This document shows positions 1-11,499 of a stretch of 64,000 nt of DNA, piece by piece. Origin of the DNA: Typha latifolia (lineage: Eukaryota; Streptophyta; Magnoliopsida; Poales; Typhaceae); the NCBI GenBank assembly GCA_019914945.1, contig CM034111.1, positions 5,146,001 to 5,210,000 on the forward strand. The letters run 5' to 3'. A program made the position numbers and the translations under genes. The notes beneath the pieces are model-generated. The model was not told where the DNA came from. It made no database searches and was given only the letters and a program-made list of their open reading frames with translations. The stretch's first letter is position 1, and each line of letters opens with the position of its first letter.

Positions 1-1376
1 GTAAGTAATTAATTTTTTTTTTTATAAAAGCTATGATTAACAATTAGTTTGATGAGTAAAATTATGATAAATAATTTTGATAGCTCTCTGATCACTTTTT
101 ATTTACTTCAATTTAATTGAGAGGGTATAAGCAAGGTGGTTTAATGGTGATTTGAAATATGCTACTTTTTAATGGTCAAATACTATTGATATTCTTAGAG
201 GGAACAAAATATTTTAATTTTATCATAATTTCTTAATAGAGATGCTTATCCATTATTCTATTTTTAAGTTGAAATAAGAAAATTACAATAGTTTATATGT
301 AATTAATATTGTCATGATTTTTGTATCAAAATCATTTAGCTATAAGAATATTACAAATAGGAATTTATCTTTGAATTGATCAATCTTATCATATAACTAA
401 AAGTCATAATTGAACTGATCAATTTATTTTGAATTGACTTTATGCATAACTTTTCTTGGGATAAATAATTTTATTATACAACTAGATAAAAGCCAGCTTA
501 TTTGCCAAAGACATATATATATAATATATATTTACTAATCCTATGAATATCTTTCAAGTAATCACTTGTTGAAGTCCTTTTCGTAATTTTTCTTTCACAA
601 TATAGAAAAATTTAGAGAGAAGACGAGGCGTTTTACTATATATAGAAAGGGATATATTTTAAAATGTTTTATAAGCAAAGTAGTAATATACCAAAACAAG
701 AAATCAATTTGTAAAAATAAAAAATAATCCTTTTGAGAATAAATTTTAGGCATATATATATATATATATATATATTTGATACATATGCCAGCTGCATAAA
801 TAGTTTGCATGGGAATAATAAAAACACTTTCGCAATTTTTTCGCTTGTAAAATGTGGAGCTAGTGAGGGTTGTATCTCCTCTAAGATTTGAAACTTTTAT
901 TTAGACTAGTGATATTATAATATGGTGGCCCATCTAAAAATTTTACTATTTCTACTCTATATCTTATCTATTTTATAATTCACGCTCCGTCTTTAAGGAT
1001 TTTATAATCCAATCATTTTTTTTATCCTTGTAATTTTTTTATGTAACGCCTTAGATTAACTTGAACCTTAAAATTATATTATAATATATTAAATAATTTA
1101 GAAAATATAATTACCTCATCTCATTCATCGTCTGGTTCTCTTCCATTTTGTTATCATCCTCACCTCATGAAGATAGTCGAGATGCTCGCCTCACTCTATC
1201 TTTTTCGACAAACCCTCGTCACGGAAGAAGAAACATAAAACAATATTTTAGTAATTTAGTTAATGTTAGTAAAAATAATGTTAGAGTCAGACAGAATATG
1301 AAACATAAAACAAGCAAAATAAAGGGTGTAATTTGTAATATTTTTTATTATAAAATTATTTTATCTAATAATTAAA
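1..1376. other. AT-rich intergenic DNA, no gene seen
   Basis: Very AT-rich sequence with homopolymer runs and a short TA microsatellite near 750-775. No open frame shows a recognisable protein motif and I see no RNA gene. The short frames here look accidental. Confidence 0.6.
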
Positions 1377-2130
1377 TATAAAATGGAGTTTCTACTTCTA
1401 ATCTATGGTTGTGATTAAGTTACTTGGATATACTGAACTTTGTATATAAACAAGTATTGGGACATTGGAATCCTTGAATTGCTTTTCCAAATTCTATTCA
1501 TGTCAAGATTGAGATCCGAAACCGGGTGGAATAAGAATTTTTTTTTCATATATAAAATTGAGTCTCTACATCTAATCTAGTGTTGTGATCAAATTACTTG
1601 GGTATACTAGATGTTGTATATATTGGAATCGTTGAATTGCTTTTCAAAATCTCAAAATCGAGATCTGCATTCTGGTTGAGAAAGAGTTTTTTTTTTCAAA
1701 TATAAAATTGAGTTTCCACCTTTAATCTAGGGTTGTGGTTAAATTACTTGGGTCTACGAGAACTCCTATATAAACAAGTATTTGAATATTGAAATTTTTG
1801 AATTGTTTTTCAAAACTATATACATGTCAAGGTCGAGATCCGCATCCTGGTCGAATAAGAGTTTTTTTTCAAATATAAAATTGAGTTTCCACCTCTAATG
1901 TAGGGTTGTGATCAAATTACTTTGAATTTTTTTTCAAAATTCTATTCATGTGATCTTGTTTAAGGATTTTTTAGTATAAAATTGAGTTTCTACCTCTAAT
2001 CTAGGGTTGTGATTAAATTACTTTGAATTTCTTTTTTCAAAATTCCATTCATATCATCCAGTTTAAGAATTTTTGAATATAAAATTGAGTTTCTACCTCT
2101 AACCTAGGGTTGTGATTAAATTACCATTAA
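1377..2130. repeat. Six-unit degenerate tandem repeat
   Basis: The phrase TATAAAATTGAGTTTCTACC (or a close variant), followed by a version of CTAATCTAGGGTTGTGAT, recurs at about 1377, 1551, 1701, 1874, 1975 and 2078. Spacing is 174, 150, 173, 101 and 103 bp. The long units also contain a segment like GTCAAGATTGAGATCCG and a T-run before the next unit. The last two units lack about 70 bp of the middle. There is no coding potential. It could be a local satellite or the tandem core of an unrecognised mobile element. Confidence 0.8.
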
Positions 2131-3242
2131 ATTTGGAGAGGGGTGATTAAACTAACATTAAGTTTGGAGACGGGTGAAGAATTTTAAAAAGGGATTTGTA
2201 GACAGTGCGGTGTTCCAAGGCTGGGTTTCTGACAGCGTTCTGCCTCCGCCGCTCACGGCTTTCCGGGGGCTTGGGGCGGGGGGTGGGGGGAGGTGGTGGT
2301 GGTGAGGAGACCAAAAATGCCCTGAGATTCGTGCTAATTTGGAACGTGTGTCGTTGCTGAAGAAAGTTTATTCATTTACTTCTAGTCTGTCACATGAGAA
2401 CTTTATTCATTTAAGATGAATTATCTTAGATTTAACTAGGTTGGAAAATAAATTAATCTTATTGGGAAACACATTATATTACCTTAGTTTTCATATGATT
2501 CTTCTTGGCACGAGCTTGAACTTATTGAGATTCTATGCATAATCTTAAAAAGAAAAAGATATTCTATGCATATTCTTTAAGTTAGTTCATAAAATTTGTG
2601 GTTGGGTTATTATGTAAACAGCTGATATTAACATATCTAGGAGAAGCTTCCTGATAAATAGAAGCATACGATTTGTTCCATGAACTATTTAAAATGTAAC
2701 AATCTCCATCTTTGTAGAAGGGTGCAAGGTGTTATATTTCAGACAGTATAATTAGTATATTGTATTACGATATAGTGAACTAGTGAAGATATAACCCTTC
2801 TCTAATCTTGTGTTAGTAGAAACTTACATAAAACAGAATGTCTTTTTTTTTTTCTTTCTTTTTAAGTTTGAATCCATTGGGGTGCTTGCAATGAGAATAC
2901 AACTGTAGAACTGGAAAGGATCAATGATTTTTATAATTCTTGTCGGCATGAAGGACTATCATGAGAACTCGGTTTTCATATTTTAAGCTTAGGTTGCACC
3001 ATTTGTAAATCAAGTACTAGCTATGTAATAATTTAATAACTAATATCCGGATTAATGTGCCAAAAACCTCCCCGTTCAACTTTCTACAGATGTTTGTATG
3101 CAGCATTCCAGTTCTTTATAGCATGGAAAGGAGAAAGAAATTTTTTTATCTTTTTTTGATCGAGCTTACTTCAGGCCTTTATTCTTCTCGGGATTGGGTC
3201 ATTGAGTTTGGCCCAACCCCACGAACCCTATCACTCTCCTCC
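2131..3242. other. Intergenic DNA upstream of MIR396; GC-rich islet at about 2200-2300
   Basis: Mostly AT-rich with no coding frame. A short block near 2210-2300 is strikingly GC- and G-rich, with long G runs in the second half, unlike its surroundings. No gene or known element is recognised. The distal part (3000-3242) would be the proximal promoter of the MIR396 transcript. Confidence 0.45.
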
Positions 3243-3252
3243 TCTATAAGTA
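3243..3252 (+). promoter_or_regulatory. TATA box candidate of the MIR396 (+) transcript
   Basis: The sequence CTATAAGTAG lies about 135 bp upstream of the hairpin, followed by a CT-rich stretch typical of plant 5' leaders. This places a transcription start near 3275-3285 by the usual 25-35 bp rule. The position is inferred from spacing. Confidence 0.5.
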
Positions 3253-3385
3253 GCTCCTGAATGCTCTTCTTCTTATCCAATACAAGCTAACATTTATTTG
3301 GGTCTCCCTCTTCTTCTTCTCCTCTACTTAGACCCCCCACTTCTCTCTTTTTCTTCTTCTGGTTGCTTATATACTTGTTATAGAT

Positions 3386-3497
3386 GGCCCTCTTTGTGAT
3401 CTTCCACAGCTTTCTTGAACTGCATCCCTCCTAGAAGGTCGTGCATGGGCTCTTGACTGCAGTTCGATAAAGCTGTGGGAAATTACAAACAGAGGCC
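3386..3497 (+). ncRNA. MIR396 microRNA precursor (miR396a type)
   Basis: The 5' arm at 3402-3422 reads TTCCACAGCTTTCTTGAACT followed by G, the exact 21-nt plant miR396a. The 3' arm at 3462-3482 begins GTTCGATAAAGCTGTGGGAA and is the matching star strand. The arms pair with the few mismatches typical of the family, the outer stem continues to GGCC/GGCC at both ends (3386 and 3494), and a terminal loop of about 40 nt lies between them. miR396 guides cleavage of GRF transcription-factor mRNAs and thereby restrains cell proliferation; this is known for the family. A TATA box lies upstream. A second precursor in the opposite orientation is at 34145-34270. Expression is not shown by sequence, but the intact mature strand and pairing argue for a functional locus. 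Confidence 0.95.
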
Positions 3498-3555
3498 AAA
3501 GAAGGAGAATGCAATGTTATCTTGTCAAGATCTAGCTGTTACTTAACCATCTCCT

Positions 3556-3560
<5 letters not shown>

Positions 3561-3588
<28 letters not shown>
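3561..3588. repeat. (CT)n microsatellite downstream of MIR396
   Basis: A pure CT dinucleotide run of about 14 units, with further CT-rich sequence before it, starts 64 bp past the hairpin and so is probably inside the primary transcript. Confidence 0.9.
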
Positions 3589-3591
<3 letters not shown>

Positions 3592-3735
3592 TTATGTTGT
3601 TTTGCATCCATTAGGTAGATATTTACTTGTGAAGAGTCTATAATGTACTGCTGAAGATTAAGAGAAATATTTGTGGATTATATGCTTAATTACTATCTTT
3701 TATTTGTTTTACATCCGGTGTATATATAGGGAGAC

Positions 3736-3755
3736 CGTACGTACGTACGTACGTA
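3736..3755. repeat. (GTAC)4 palindromic repeat
   Basis: Four tandem GTAC tetramers form a self-complementary run about 240 bp downstream of the MIR396 hairpin. It could be a simple microsatellite. GTAC is also the core bound by SPL7-type copper-response factors, but no regulatory role is shown. Confidence 0.8.
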
Positions 3756-4840
3756 AGAGACGTGCTGAATATAGGGGCTGCAGCACCCATCAGGTCATTC
3801 GTTAGTTTGTACGTCTTAAATAGAAGGTAAGATAGATATTATTAGGCTTGAAAAATATACCTTATAAGGTTTCCTTATAACAATAGTACTCCTAGAATTA
3901 TGAACTAATTAATCTTCCATTAGTCTAGATAGATATCTGATGATTGACTTGAAGATATATAATTCGTAATATTCTTGTAGTGAATCTTATTTGAATAAAG
4001 AAGACAGTAACAAAAACACAACTTATTTTATAAGTTTAAGTTTACTGAAATCTACAAATTAAGGCTGACATTTTTTTTAATTGTTTTATTTTGTTGTTAA
4101 TACATCTTCATGCAGGGAAAAAAGATGCTGTCATGATGAAACCTCAAATCATACCACTTTACTTCTTCCTTCCAAAACCTAATTATGCTTGTTTTCACAC
4201 CTCACTGGCAGATGATGGGAATTTATTCCCAGTATAAACCTTTTCGGGTGTGTTTTCTAGTCACCAGGTACTTGTGAGTTCTTGAAAGATTTCCAAAACT
4301 AGTCTTGGACATCATATACTTCCATTGATTCTTCTTTTCATATTTCTTTTCCATTCATCTTGCATGTCTGAAAGCAAAGAGACACTCCACTGACATGGAT
4401 TCGTACTCCTAGAACTGTTGACATTCTTGGCCTATCTCCACGATTCAACTTGTTAATGAAGGCTGCTAGCTGCACTCTCACATCACTTTAAGATGCATCA
4501 TTTTATATAATTCACCAACTCATCCATAGGTGGTGATAACTGTTAGAATAAAATTATCTCTATAACCTTATTAAGCTCTTAGAATTGTCGGATAATTAAC
4601 ATATATGATTTTAGAAGAAGAGAGATCCCGTGTGACCTATCTATCATTTCAAATTTAAAAGGTTAAAACTTCCGTTCTCTCTATAAGCTTACTAGTTGGT
4701 GAGTATATAATAAACATTCTCTACATCGAAAATATCCCTAATGAACAATCTAGTATAAAACCCACTCTGTTTAATTTCGTGTATTAAGAAAATGAGCACT
4801 CTTGCATCAACTAAAATTGAAAGGAGGATTGCTTAAAAAA
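3756..4840. other. Intergenic DNA, no gene seen
   Basis: AT-rich sequence with stop codons in all frames and no recognisable RNA gene or mobile-element terminus. Confidence 0.5.
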
Positions 4841-4849
4841 AACTAAGGG

Positions 4850-5330
4850 GAGATCAGCTGGAGGATTGCAGACCTGTTAGCACAAGTTGTTTAAATTATA
4901 ATTATAAAATCTTTTAGAAGGTTATAGATTGAATGAGATGGTGGATAAATTAGCATAGCTAGTTAGTGGTGCTCAAAGTGCTTTCATTAGCAATGATTTG
5001 CACCCATAAAGTAATAATCGAACTGGATTTTAGTCAGGCTTATAATAATGGGAGGCAAGATTGTTTGGAAGATATTGTTCGCAGATTGAGAGGTTTTAAG
5101 GAGAAATGAATTAATTGGGTGATGTAAGCTGCATATTCTGGTTACGTGGCAATTAAGTTCAACAGGGAAATTGGAAGTTCTTTAGAGTTAGAAAATGACT
5201 GAGGGAGAGGTCATCTTATGCAACTTTTTTGCTCTTGGTGTTGTATGGCTTAAATGGAATGCTTATCAAAGTTAAATAATACTGGGTGTTGATGGATTAG
5301 AGGCATATATAGTGATCATACCAAGGGGGA
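4850..5330 (+). pseudogene. Decayed LINE (L1-type) reverse-transcriptase fragment
   Basis: Read across several frame changes, the + strand gives the order seen in plant L1 reverse transcriptases: a piece like RPVS, a segment reading SAQSAFIS, then ELDFSQAYN (compare LDFEKAYD), AAYSGYVAIKFN, a GLRQGD-like zone that is destroyed, and GLNGMLIKVK. Stops and indels occur every 20-40 codons, so it is long dead. No poly-A tail or target duplication is evident. The match rests on motif order by eye, so a different non-LTR lineage is possible. Confidence 0.55.
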
Positions 5331-5829
5331 TTATTAACTGGCGGCTATATACGCAAGCGACTTTGATTTTTCTTGCAAGCATATGAAAAAGAGATTGCCA
5401 CTTTTTAAATCTATATTATATTGGTCTGAGACTGTGTTGAAAAAATAAAATTTGAAGTGTTTATAAGTGCAATATTTTTGTAATGGCACATTCATTTACA
5501 AAATTACTTTGTACAAACTAGATATCAAGTGCATGATTAATTCATATAGCTTATAAAAGCTCAGATCGTATGAAGAAATTAAAATGTTTGAAGCATAAAC
5601 TAAAATAGTTGAGGCTGAGTAGTTGATTAAGGTAGCTCGGCAATAGATGTTAGTGGTGGTGGCTTGCGGATGATGATGCGATAAATTATTAAAGCTTATG
5701 ATTGACCTACAACTGTGGTAGTGAGTAAAAATGAAAACCGCATGGAAGGTAGAGATGGTAAGATAGAGAGACAAAGGGAAGAAGTAGGCCTGCCCTATGA
5801 AACTAGGGGAACCGACAAAAAGGAAGATT

Positions 5830-6267
5830 AGAAACTAGTTGATACCTTGCCAATGGAAGAGTCGATTGATTGGTCCGAGGCTATCGACAAACAAGATTTG
5901 TCTAAGTCACTTCTCTTTTTGTCCAAGTCACTTCTATTTTTGTCCAAATCACTTCCCCTTTTCTTTGTGAGTATCGGGAATATCCCCATTCATAGGTCTG
6001 AGATCCACATCTATGAATTGAAAGGTCCGAATGATCAACTCTGCAATCAGTTGTTAGAATCAATAGGTGTTCAAATCGTTCATTTGAATAAATTGAAACC
6101 CTTCTTATTGGATGATCATGATACTTCCCAAAGACCGAAATTCTTGATCAATGGAGGAACAATATTCCCATTTTTGTTCAAAAAGATACCAAAGTGGATG
6201 ATTGACTCATTCCAGACTAGAAATAATTGCAGAAAATCCTTTGATAACACAGATTCCAATTTTTCGC
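5830..6267 (+). pseudogene. Nuclear plastid DNA (NUPT): fragment of ycf2
   Basis: The frame from 5847 reads as the middle of plastid ycf2. It has DWSEAIDK, three copies of a seven-residue LSKSLLF unit (21-bp repeats starting near 5903, 5924 and 5945), [38 protein letters not shown] and [10 protein letters not shown]. Similarity stops abruptly after FDNTDSNFS, near 6267, and the remaining residues to 6299 are unrelated. ycf2 is a giant plastid protein of over 2,000 residues, so only about 140 codons are present and the apparent start codon is internal. The long open frame and good conservation suggest a fairly recent transfer. It is not a functional gene here. Confidence 0.9.
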
Positions 6268-6299
6268 TGGTCAGTGAAGTGGGAGAAGGGAGATGTTGA

Positions 6300-7530
6300 G
6301 GCCAATGACCAAGTTGAGAGAGATAAAAGAAAAAAAAGCCAATTAATCCTTCATTCCAAGCATGCCTAAGCTACAAGTAATAATGCCTTATTTATAGAGA
6401 TTAAATTAAAAGAGCCTAAATAAACTTAACTAAATTATTCTTTCTTAGCCCTTCATTTCATTGTAAATAGAATCTAAATCTAGAGAAACCTTGAATACAA
6501 AAGTCGTATAAAATTGTGCATAGCTAGATTTAACTAATTAAATAAAATCCTAACATACTAAGATTTTGATAACTAGACTAGATCCATCGAGCCCAATGTC
6601 TTTCGAAGTGATCCGATCTAGTCCGAATTACAATAAATTCTATTGCTCAAATGCTTATCAAAAAGAAGCTTTCTACTTCACAATGGTATTTAATCAAGTA
6701 GTCCCACTTTATGAGGTTACTTAAACATTACAATATTAGAGTATTGGTAGGGCTTATAAGTAAGTCTTGTTTCTATTTCTTAAGTGAAAAAGATCGATCA
6801 ATTTTGCGCGAGTCTGTTATATTTTTTTCTCTCTATGCAATATAGATTTTTTACATTGAAAAATATGTCATGTATTCACCCTATTTATTTGTCCTATTGT
6901 TATAGATTTTAATTTCCTAATCTTAGTTTTTCACCTCCCTCTCGAGTTTAGTTTCCTTAGTTTGAGTATGATTCATATTTTCTTTTCTTACTTATTTTTG
7001 GTTTTCAAAATATGAATCTAAATCATTTTTTTAAACATAGTAGAATTTAGTTTTTCTAAATCAAATCGCTTTTGATTTTTGGCTTTTGACTTTGACTTGG
7101 ATTCGTTCTTTCCATATCCCTAAACCTAGTCAAACTAGAAATCTTATCTCCTCCAAAGTTTCAATTCATGTACTATTGGACCTTCTCTTCCAAATGATTC
7201 TAACTATCCTTATTGTAAAGCTAGAATGACGATTTTCCTAAAATCAATTGATGAATGTGCATAAGTGTCTATGGTCTATTGGTATTCTCCTCAAATTGAA
7301 AAAGTCAGGAGAAAGCATAATACTGGAACCCATTGAGAAGTGAGATAAAATTGACAATAATGAGATAGACTGACATAATAAAGCAAACAACACCATGTTC
7401 AATAATATATCTTAGGACGACACATTAATACTTGTGAAATAGCAAAAGAAGCATAGGGCATATTCAAGACTACACATGAAGGTACACATAAAGTCAAACT
7501 TTCTAAACTTTATAAACATACTACTTCTTT
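6300..7530. other. Intergenic DNA, no gene seen
   Basis: AT-rich, stop-rich sequence between the plastid insert and a dead copia gag. I see no coding motif, RNA gene or repeat boundary. Confidence 0.5.
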
Positions 7531-7751
7531 TGCGACTCTCGGGATGGACAAGCCAAAAACATTCAACGAATTCTAAGCCAAGTTGAGCGATATTGTCAAC
7601 TCAAGCTTCAACTTGGTGAAAGGATCTAAGAAAGCAAGGTCATGAGAAAAAAAATCCTTCAATCACTTCCTGAATGATTCCAAGAAAAGGAAATTGCATG
7701 GAGGAAAGAAATGACATTGATTTACTCATAATGGATGATTTGGTAGGTAAT
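7530..7751 (+). pseudogene. Copia gag remnant, 5' piece
   Basis: The + strand reads, with frame changes, as the SIRE-type copia gag stretch matching the intact copy at about 59,000-59,250 on the minus strand (EEFYAKLS, then SSFNLG, a run of LQSLPE, and MDDLVGN). It is interrupted exactly after VGN by the solo LTR at 7752-8570 and resumes at 8571 with LQMYES. Many stops are present. Confidence 0.65.
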
Positions 7752-8570
7752 TGTTGTGGTTCTTGATTTAGGTGCATAGTGGACATAATTAAATTGTTTT
7801 AATTTATATCAATTTCTGTTTATATTTTAGAAAAATAAGATAGTTTCTGGCAGGTGTGTTCAAACGCGGCAGTCGAATACTAGATTTATGTTCGCACATA
7901 TAGAGAATGAATTTTGGTCGTTCAAACGCCTGATCTCGCGTTCGCATATACAGAAAACACATTTTGGTCGTTCGAAAGCGATCGGGGTTTGAATGATCGA
8001 TAGGTAAGTTGAGTCGTAATGTAATTTGTTTAGGGTTTTTGGATGATTGGCTAGTTTCCAAATATGTGGAAAAGTAGCCTCTTTGATTATTGATCACTAG
8101 GACTTATTTTCATCTAGGCTTGAGCTATCTTCTCCCTCCTCCTTCCTTCCCCTTAGAATCTAACCTAAGTTCTCGTCTGCGGCTAAGGTTAATCCTTCGT
8201 CGCTTCTCCCTCCTTCCTCTAGCGACTAGCCATACTTGGAAGCTCCCTTCTCTCCCCCTCATCTAGTTTAAAGTACTAATCCATCAACCATACAATAATC
8301 ATCTCCCATAACTCTAACCACATATTCCACATCCATCTCGCTACCTCCTAACCTTCAATCATTGTTTCATACATATCTTTTGATCTACTAACCCGATCAA
8401 TGAGATTCTAGTTGCGTTAGATTTCTAACTCACATAGGAACGATATATACAAATCTTAGATGGTTCTAACAATTGGATCCATCCTAGTTACCTTCGCAGA
8501 TTCTGTACTGAGTTTTGTCTAGATTAATAAATTGGATAGAAAATTATCTTCACCAAAGGTGACTGTAACA
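7752..8570 (+). repeat. Solo LTR of a Ty3/gypsy element, with target duplication
   Basis: This 819-bp segment starts TGTTGTGG and ends GTAACA. It is flanked by GTAAT (7747-7751) and GTAAC (8571-8575), a 5-bp duplication with one change, and it splits a copia gag reading frame. It resembles the LTRs at 10624-11460 and 15137-15961 (inverted): the same cluster of TTCGAACG-type motifs near its start (7860-7990), then a CT-rich leader and a GACAAATATT-like tail. No internal region is present, as expected after recombination between two LTRs. Confidence 0.75.
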
Positions 8571-9170
8571 GTAACTTGCAAATGTATGAATCTTTACTTT
8601 GTCTTCACAAAAAGGTAAAAGATATTGCTCTTTTATAGCTTAGAATAAAAGATTTTGATTCTGACGATGATCTAGATCCTATAAAATTGTTGTCTTATTT
8701 GTTAGAATATTTAATTTATTTGGAACACTAATAACATGGGAGGAAATACAAAAGGAAGACATATAAGACATATTGAAAAAAAGAAAGTCCCCAAGCGAAG
8801 AAACTTCTACTCTTGCTCTGATTTCCAAAGTTGGAAAATCAAAGAATAAAATTTAGGCAACAAAGTCGTGTTACAAGATTATTTTGAATAAGCACATAGA
8901 TGATGAGGTCGAGGACGAGCACGAGCACAAAGACACCAATGCCGATATTCAGGTGGCTTACAATATGCTCTTCGTGAGTCATATAAATTGAAGAAATCAA
9001 ACATGAAGATAACAAAAAAGCTTAAAGTGGTCGATGACGAACAGATGTACCTCGCGAACCAAAATGAAGATCTTATTAAAGAGCTTGAGAAGTCGCAAGA
9101 AGAAAAGAAGACTATACACAAAAATTTGAAGAATGCATTCTTTCTTTTAAACACCCTAAACCTACTATGT
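8571..9170 (+). pseudogene. Copia gag remnant, 3' piece (coiled-coil region)
   Basis: This continues the gag frame split by the solo LTR. It includes the acidic stretch DDEVEDEHEH, then AYNMLFV and the lysine/glutamate-rich coil KLKVVDDEQMYLANQNEDLI with ELEKSQEEKK (about 8988-9120). The same order occurs in the minus-strand copia gag at 58,300-58,560. Frameshifts separate the parts. It is too degraded to encode a protein. Confidence 0.65.
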
Positions 9171-9229
9171 GCCCCTTACACAAGGTTGTTCTCACGTGAG
9201 ACGTACTCACATGTAGCTTAAAAGAGCTA

Positions 9230-10623
9230 ACAACATATACATCGTCATCGGACAAGATGGAAAAATAATGAAAATAATAAGAAAGTCATTAAATCACAAC
9301 AAGTCCATCAATAATTCTAAAGTGGGTGGAGTCCCCAAATATAAGAGTACATGCTGAATTATGATACAATAAGGAAAAACCATGCCCCTACTACAAGATA
9401 AGTAGAAAAAGAGTCATAATTCCCCACTAAGAAAATTGTTACAAAAGCTCCTGATACAATTCCAGTCAATTTGCATCATACTTAAATATGGATGATCCTA
9501 AAGATCAGCACGTGACATTATCTCTACCCTGACAATCTGTAAAAAATTTCATAGCATGTTAAAATTTATGCATTTACATCCAACATGATAAGTACATAAA
9601 TAGCCAAAGAAAATATGATGTTGAACAATCTCAAACTAATATCTAAGTTAATTATATAAATTCTCATGCTAAAGATCAATCCAACAAATAATATTTTATT
9701 AGTTAAAATGGTTTGACTTTTGTGTATGCTAATTTTTACTATATTCATGAGTTCACCTAACTCACTCAATGCTAGGCCCGCTAGCAGGCGCCTGACTACA
9801 CCAACAAGATTTATTGGGGAATTTCCAATATTAGTAGGAGCTTTCCAAATAATTAGCTTAGTAGCCACATTAGCAAGTGTTAGCTACCAAGAGGAAGGGT
9901 AAACCCTATTGGTAGCATCACTTGCCTATTATAGGATAAATAATTAACTAATCGTCTGAGCATCAATCATAGACTCATCATCATGAGTAAACAATAGTGC
10001 CTCGGTGCTACCCAACCTAGGACTTAGTATCGTTGCACCGCTTGTGCAAAAAATCATGAGCGCTACTTAAGAATGCTTTGACCTTACGTCATTGGATACC
10101 GCTAGTTCCACACCATCCCATCCTTGTACCACCACCTTAATATCCTAAGAGGTTTTACTCGTGCCAGTCAATAGTATAATCGTCTATCGCCTAGTGAATA
10201 ATATGCTTGATTGTGAGGAATCCACAAAGTGAGACCTCAATCGTAAGCCTTACTATATGATATTATAGAATAATTCTCATGCTCCTTATCCTAGCTGGAG
10301 AGGTATAAGGTATTGTCAAGATGAATAAATCACACCGCTCGAAGTAGCGTACATGTACTACTGGCATGCTATCATGTAAGTCGAATGTCAATACAACAAT
10401 CGATAACAATTCAAGAATATTATCATCATCATAGAATAATTATGTATTGTATTGTAAATATGCTATATGAGCAAAATATTTACGTAGCAATCAACACCCC
10501 ATATTAGAGGACATCATCATTATAGAATAATTATGTATTGTATTGTAAACATTCTACCATACAGTAAATAGGGTTCAAACCATCGTTAATGGCTTGAAAG
10601 AGGCCCTAGATGAAGTACCTCAC
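9230..10623. other. Unrecognised repeat-like DNA, possibly old LTR
   Basis: No coding gene. Part of 9,550-10,560 has the texture of the Del/Tekay LTR at 49-51 kb (phrases such as CTACCCAACCTAGGACTTAG), suggesting an old LTR remnant, but I cannot define ends. A segment of about 33 bp containing CATAGAATAATTATGTATTG is present twice (near 10430 and 10517). Confidence 0.35.
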
Positions 10624-11460
10624 TGATACATTTAGTTAGGATCTTTTCTTACTGCATTATTTATTTATTTTTATTAAAATAAAATTTTTGTAGGTCGCGT
10701 TCGAATGCTATTGCGAACGCCAGCATTAGGTTCGCAAATATAGAGGATGTGAAAAGTGCATTCGAACGTGGTTGGGCGAGTTCAAATGCCGCATTTGAAT
10801 GCCTGCATCGTGTTCGCATATACAAAGAACGTTTTTTGTGCGTTTGAACGCGATGAGACACGTTCGAATGCGATCGACGAGAATCCTCTAGAATTAGGGT
10901 TACTTATTGTTATTAGGATTTATTGGCTAGCATCTATAAGTATGTGGATGGCAGCCAAATTCATTATGGAATTGGATTATTAATTTCTTATCTTCTATCT
11001 TCTCTATTCTCTCTCCCTCCTCCCTCTTCACCATCCTTTCACCTCTACCGTTGGTAAGGTTTCTCCTAACTTCTAATCTCCCTCGACTATTGAGCCACCA
11101 CTCTTCTTTGGGATCTCGACCACTTCTTCCTCTTCGTCTACATCCCTTAACCACATCCACTGTCCACCTTCATCTCCATACCCATCCATAACCCTAACAT
11201 TCACTCCACTAGTCACCACCACCATTAACTACATTCTTTCATGATTTCGTCCTAGTTATAGTTCGAATCTGTGAAGGGCATAAATAAGCAAATAGTAGAT
11301 CAGGGAGTTATGAATCTAATACACTTAGTTTAGTAATTTTCTAACTACAAGAGAATATTTGACGAATATTTTTCATCGGTTGCGTGGATTACTTCCTACA
11401 ATAAACTCAGATCTTAAAGGATTTGTTCTATAACCTATCTTTTGGTACCGTAACCCATCA
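10624..11460 (+). repeat. 5' LTR of the inverted gypsy chimera
   Basis: This 837-bp segment starts TGATACATTTA and ends CCATCA, immediately before a primer-binding site. It carries a cluster of TTCGAACG-like palindromes (10690-10870), a CT-rich leader and the tail GAGAATATTTGACGAATATT. An inverted relative is at 15137-15961 and a solo relative at 7752-8570. Many CpG sites in the motif have decayed to TG or CA in some copies, as expected for methylated transposon DNA. Confidence 0.8.
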
Positions 11461-11463
11461 ATT

Positions 11464-11475
11464 TGGTATCAGAGC
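11464..11475 (+). other. Primer-binding site (initiator tRNA-Met)
   Basis: TGGTATCAGAGC is complementary to the 3' end of plant initiator tRNA-Met and lies 3 bp after the LTR. This is the standard priming site of many plant LTR retrotransposons and fixes the + orientation of this half of the element. Confidence 0.9.
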
Positions 11476-11499
11476 TAGGCAAACCTCAGACCTCCATTA

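Noticed and set aside
3775..3805. GCTGCAGCACCCATCAGG resembles a miR172 star strand
   Set aside because: No AGAATCTTGATGATGCTGCA-like partner arm is present on either side, so no hairpin can be formed.
5847..6299. 150-codon frame as a host gene
   Set aside because: It is an internal plastid ycf2 fragment whose start and end are accidental.
8988..9221. Coiled-coil small protein gene
   Set aside because: It matches the coil of copia gag and lies in order after the other gag piece.
10690..10870. TTCGAACG clusters as heat-shock elements
   Set aside because: Heat-shock elements need GAA and TTC separated by two bases; here they abut or are four apart.
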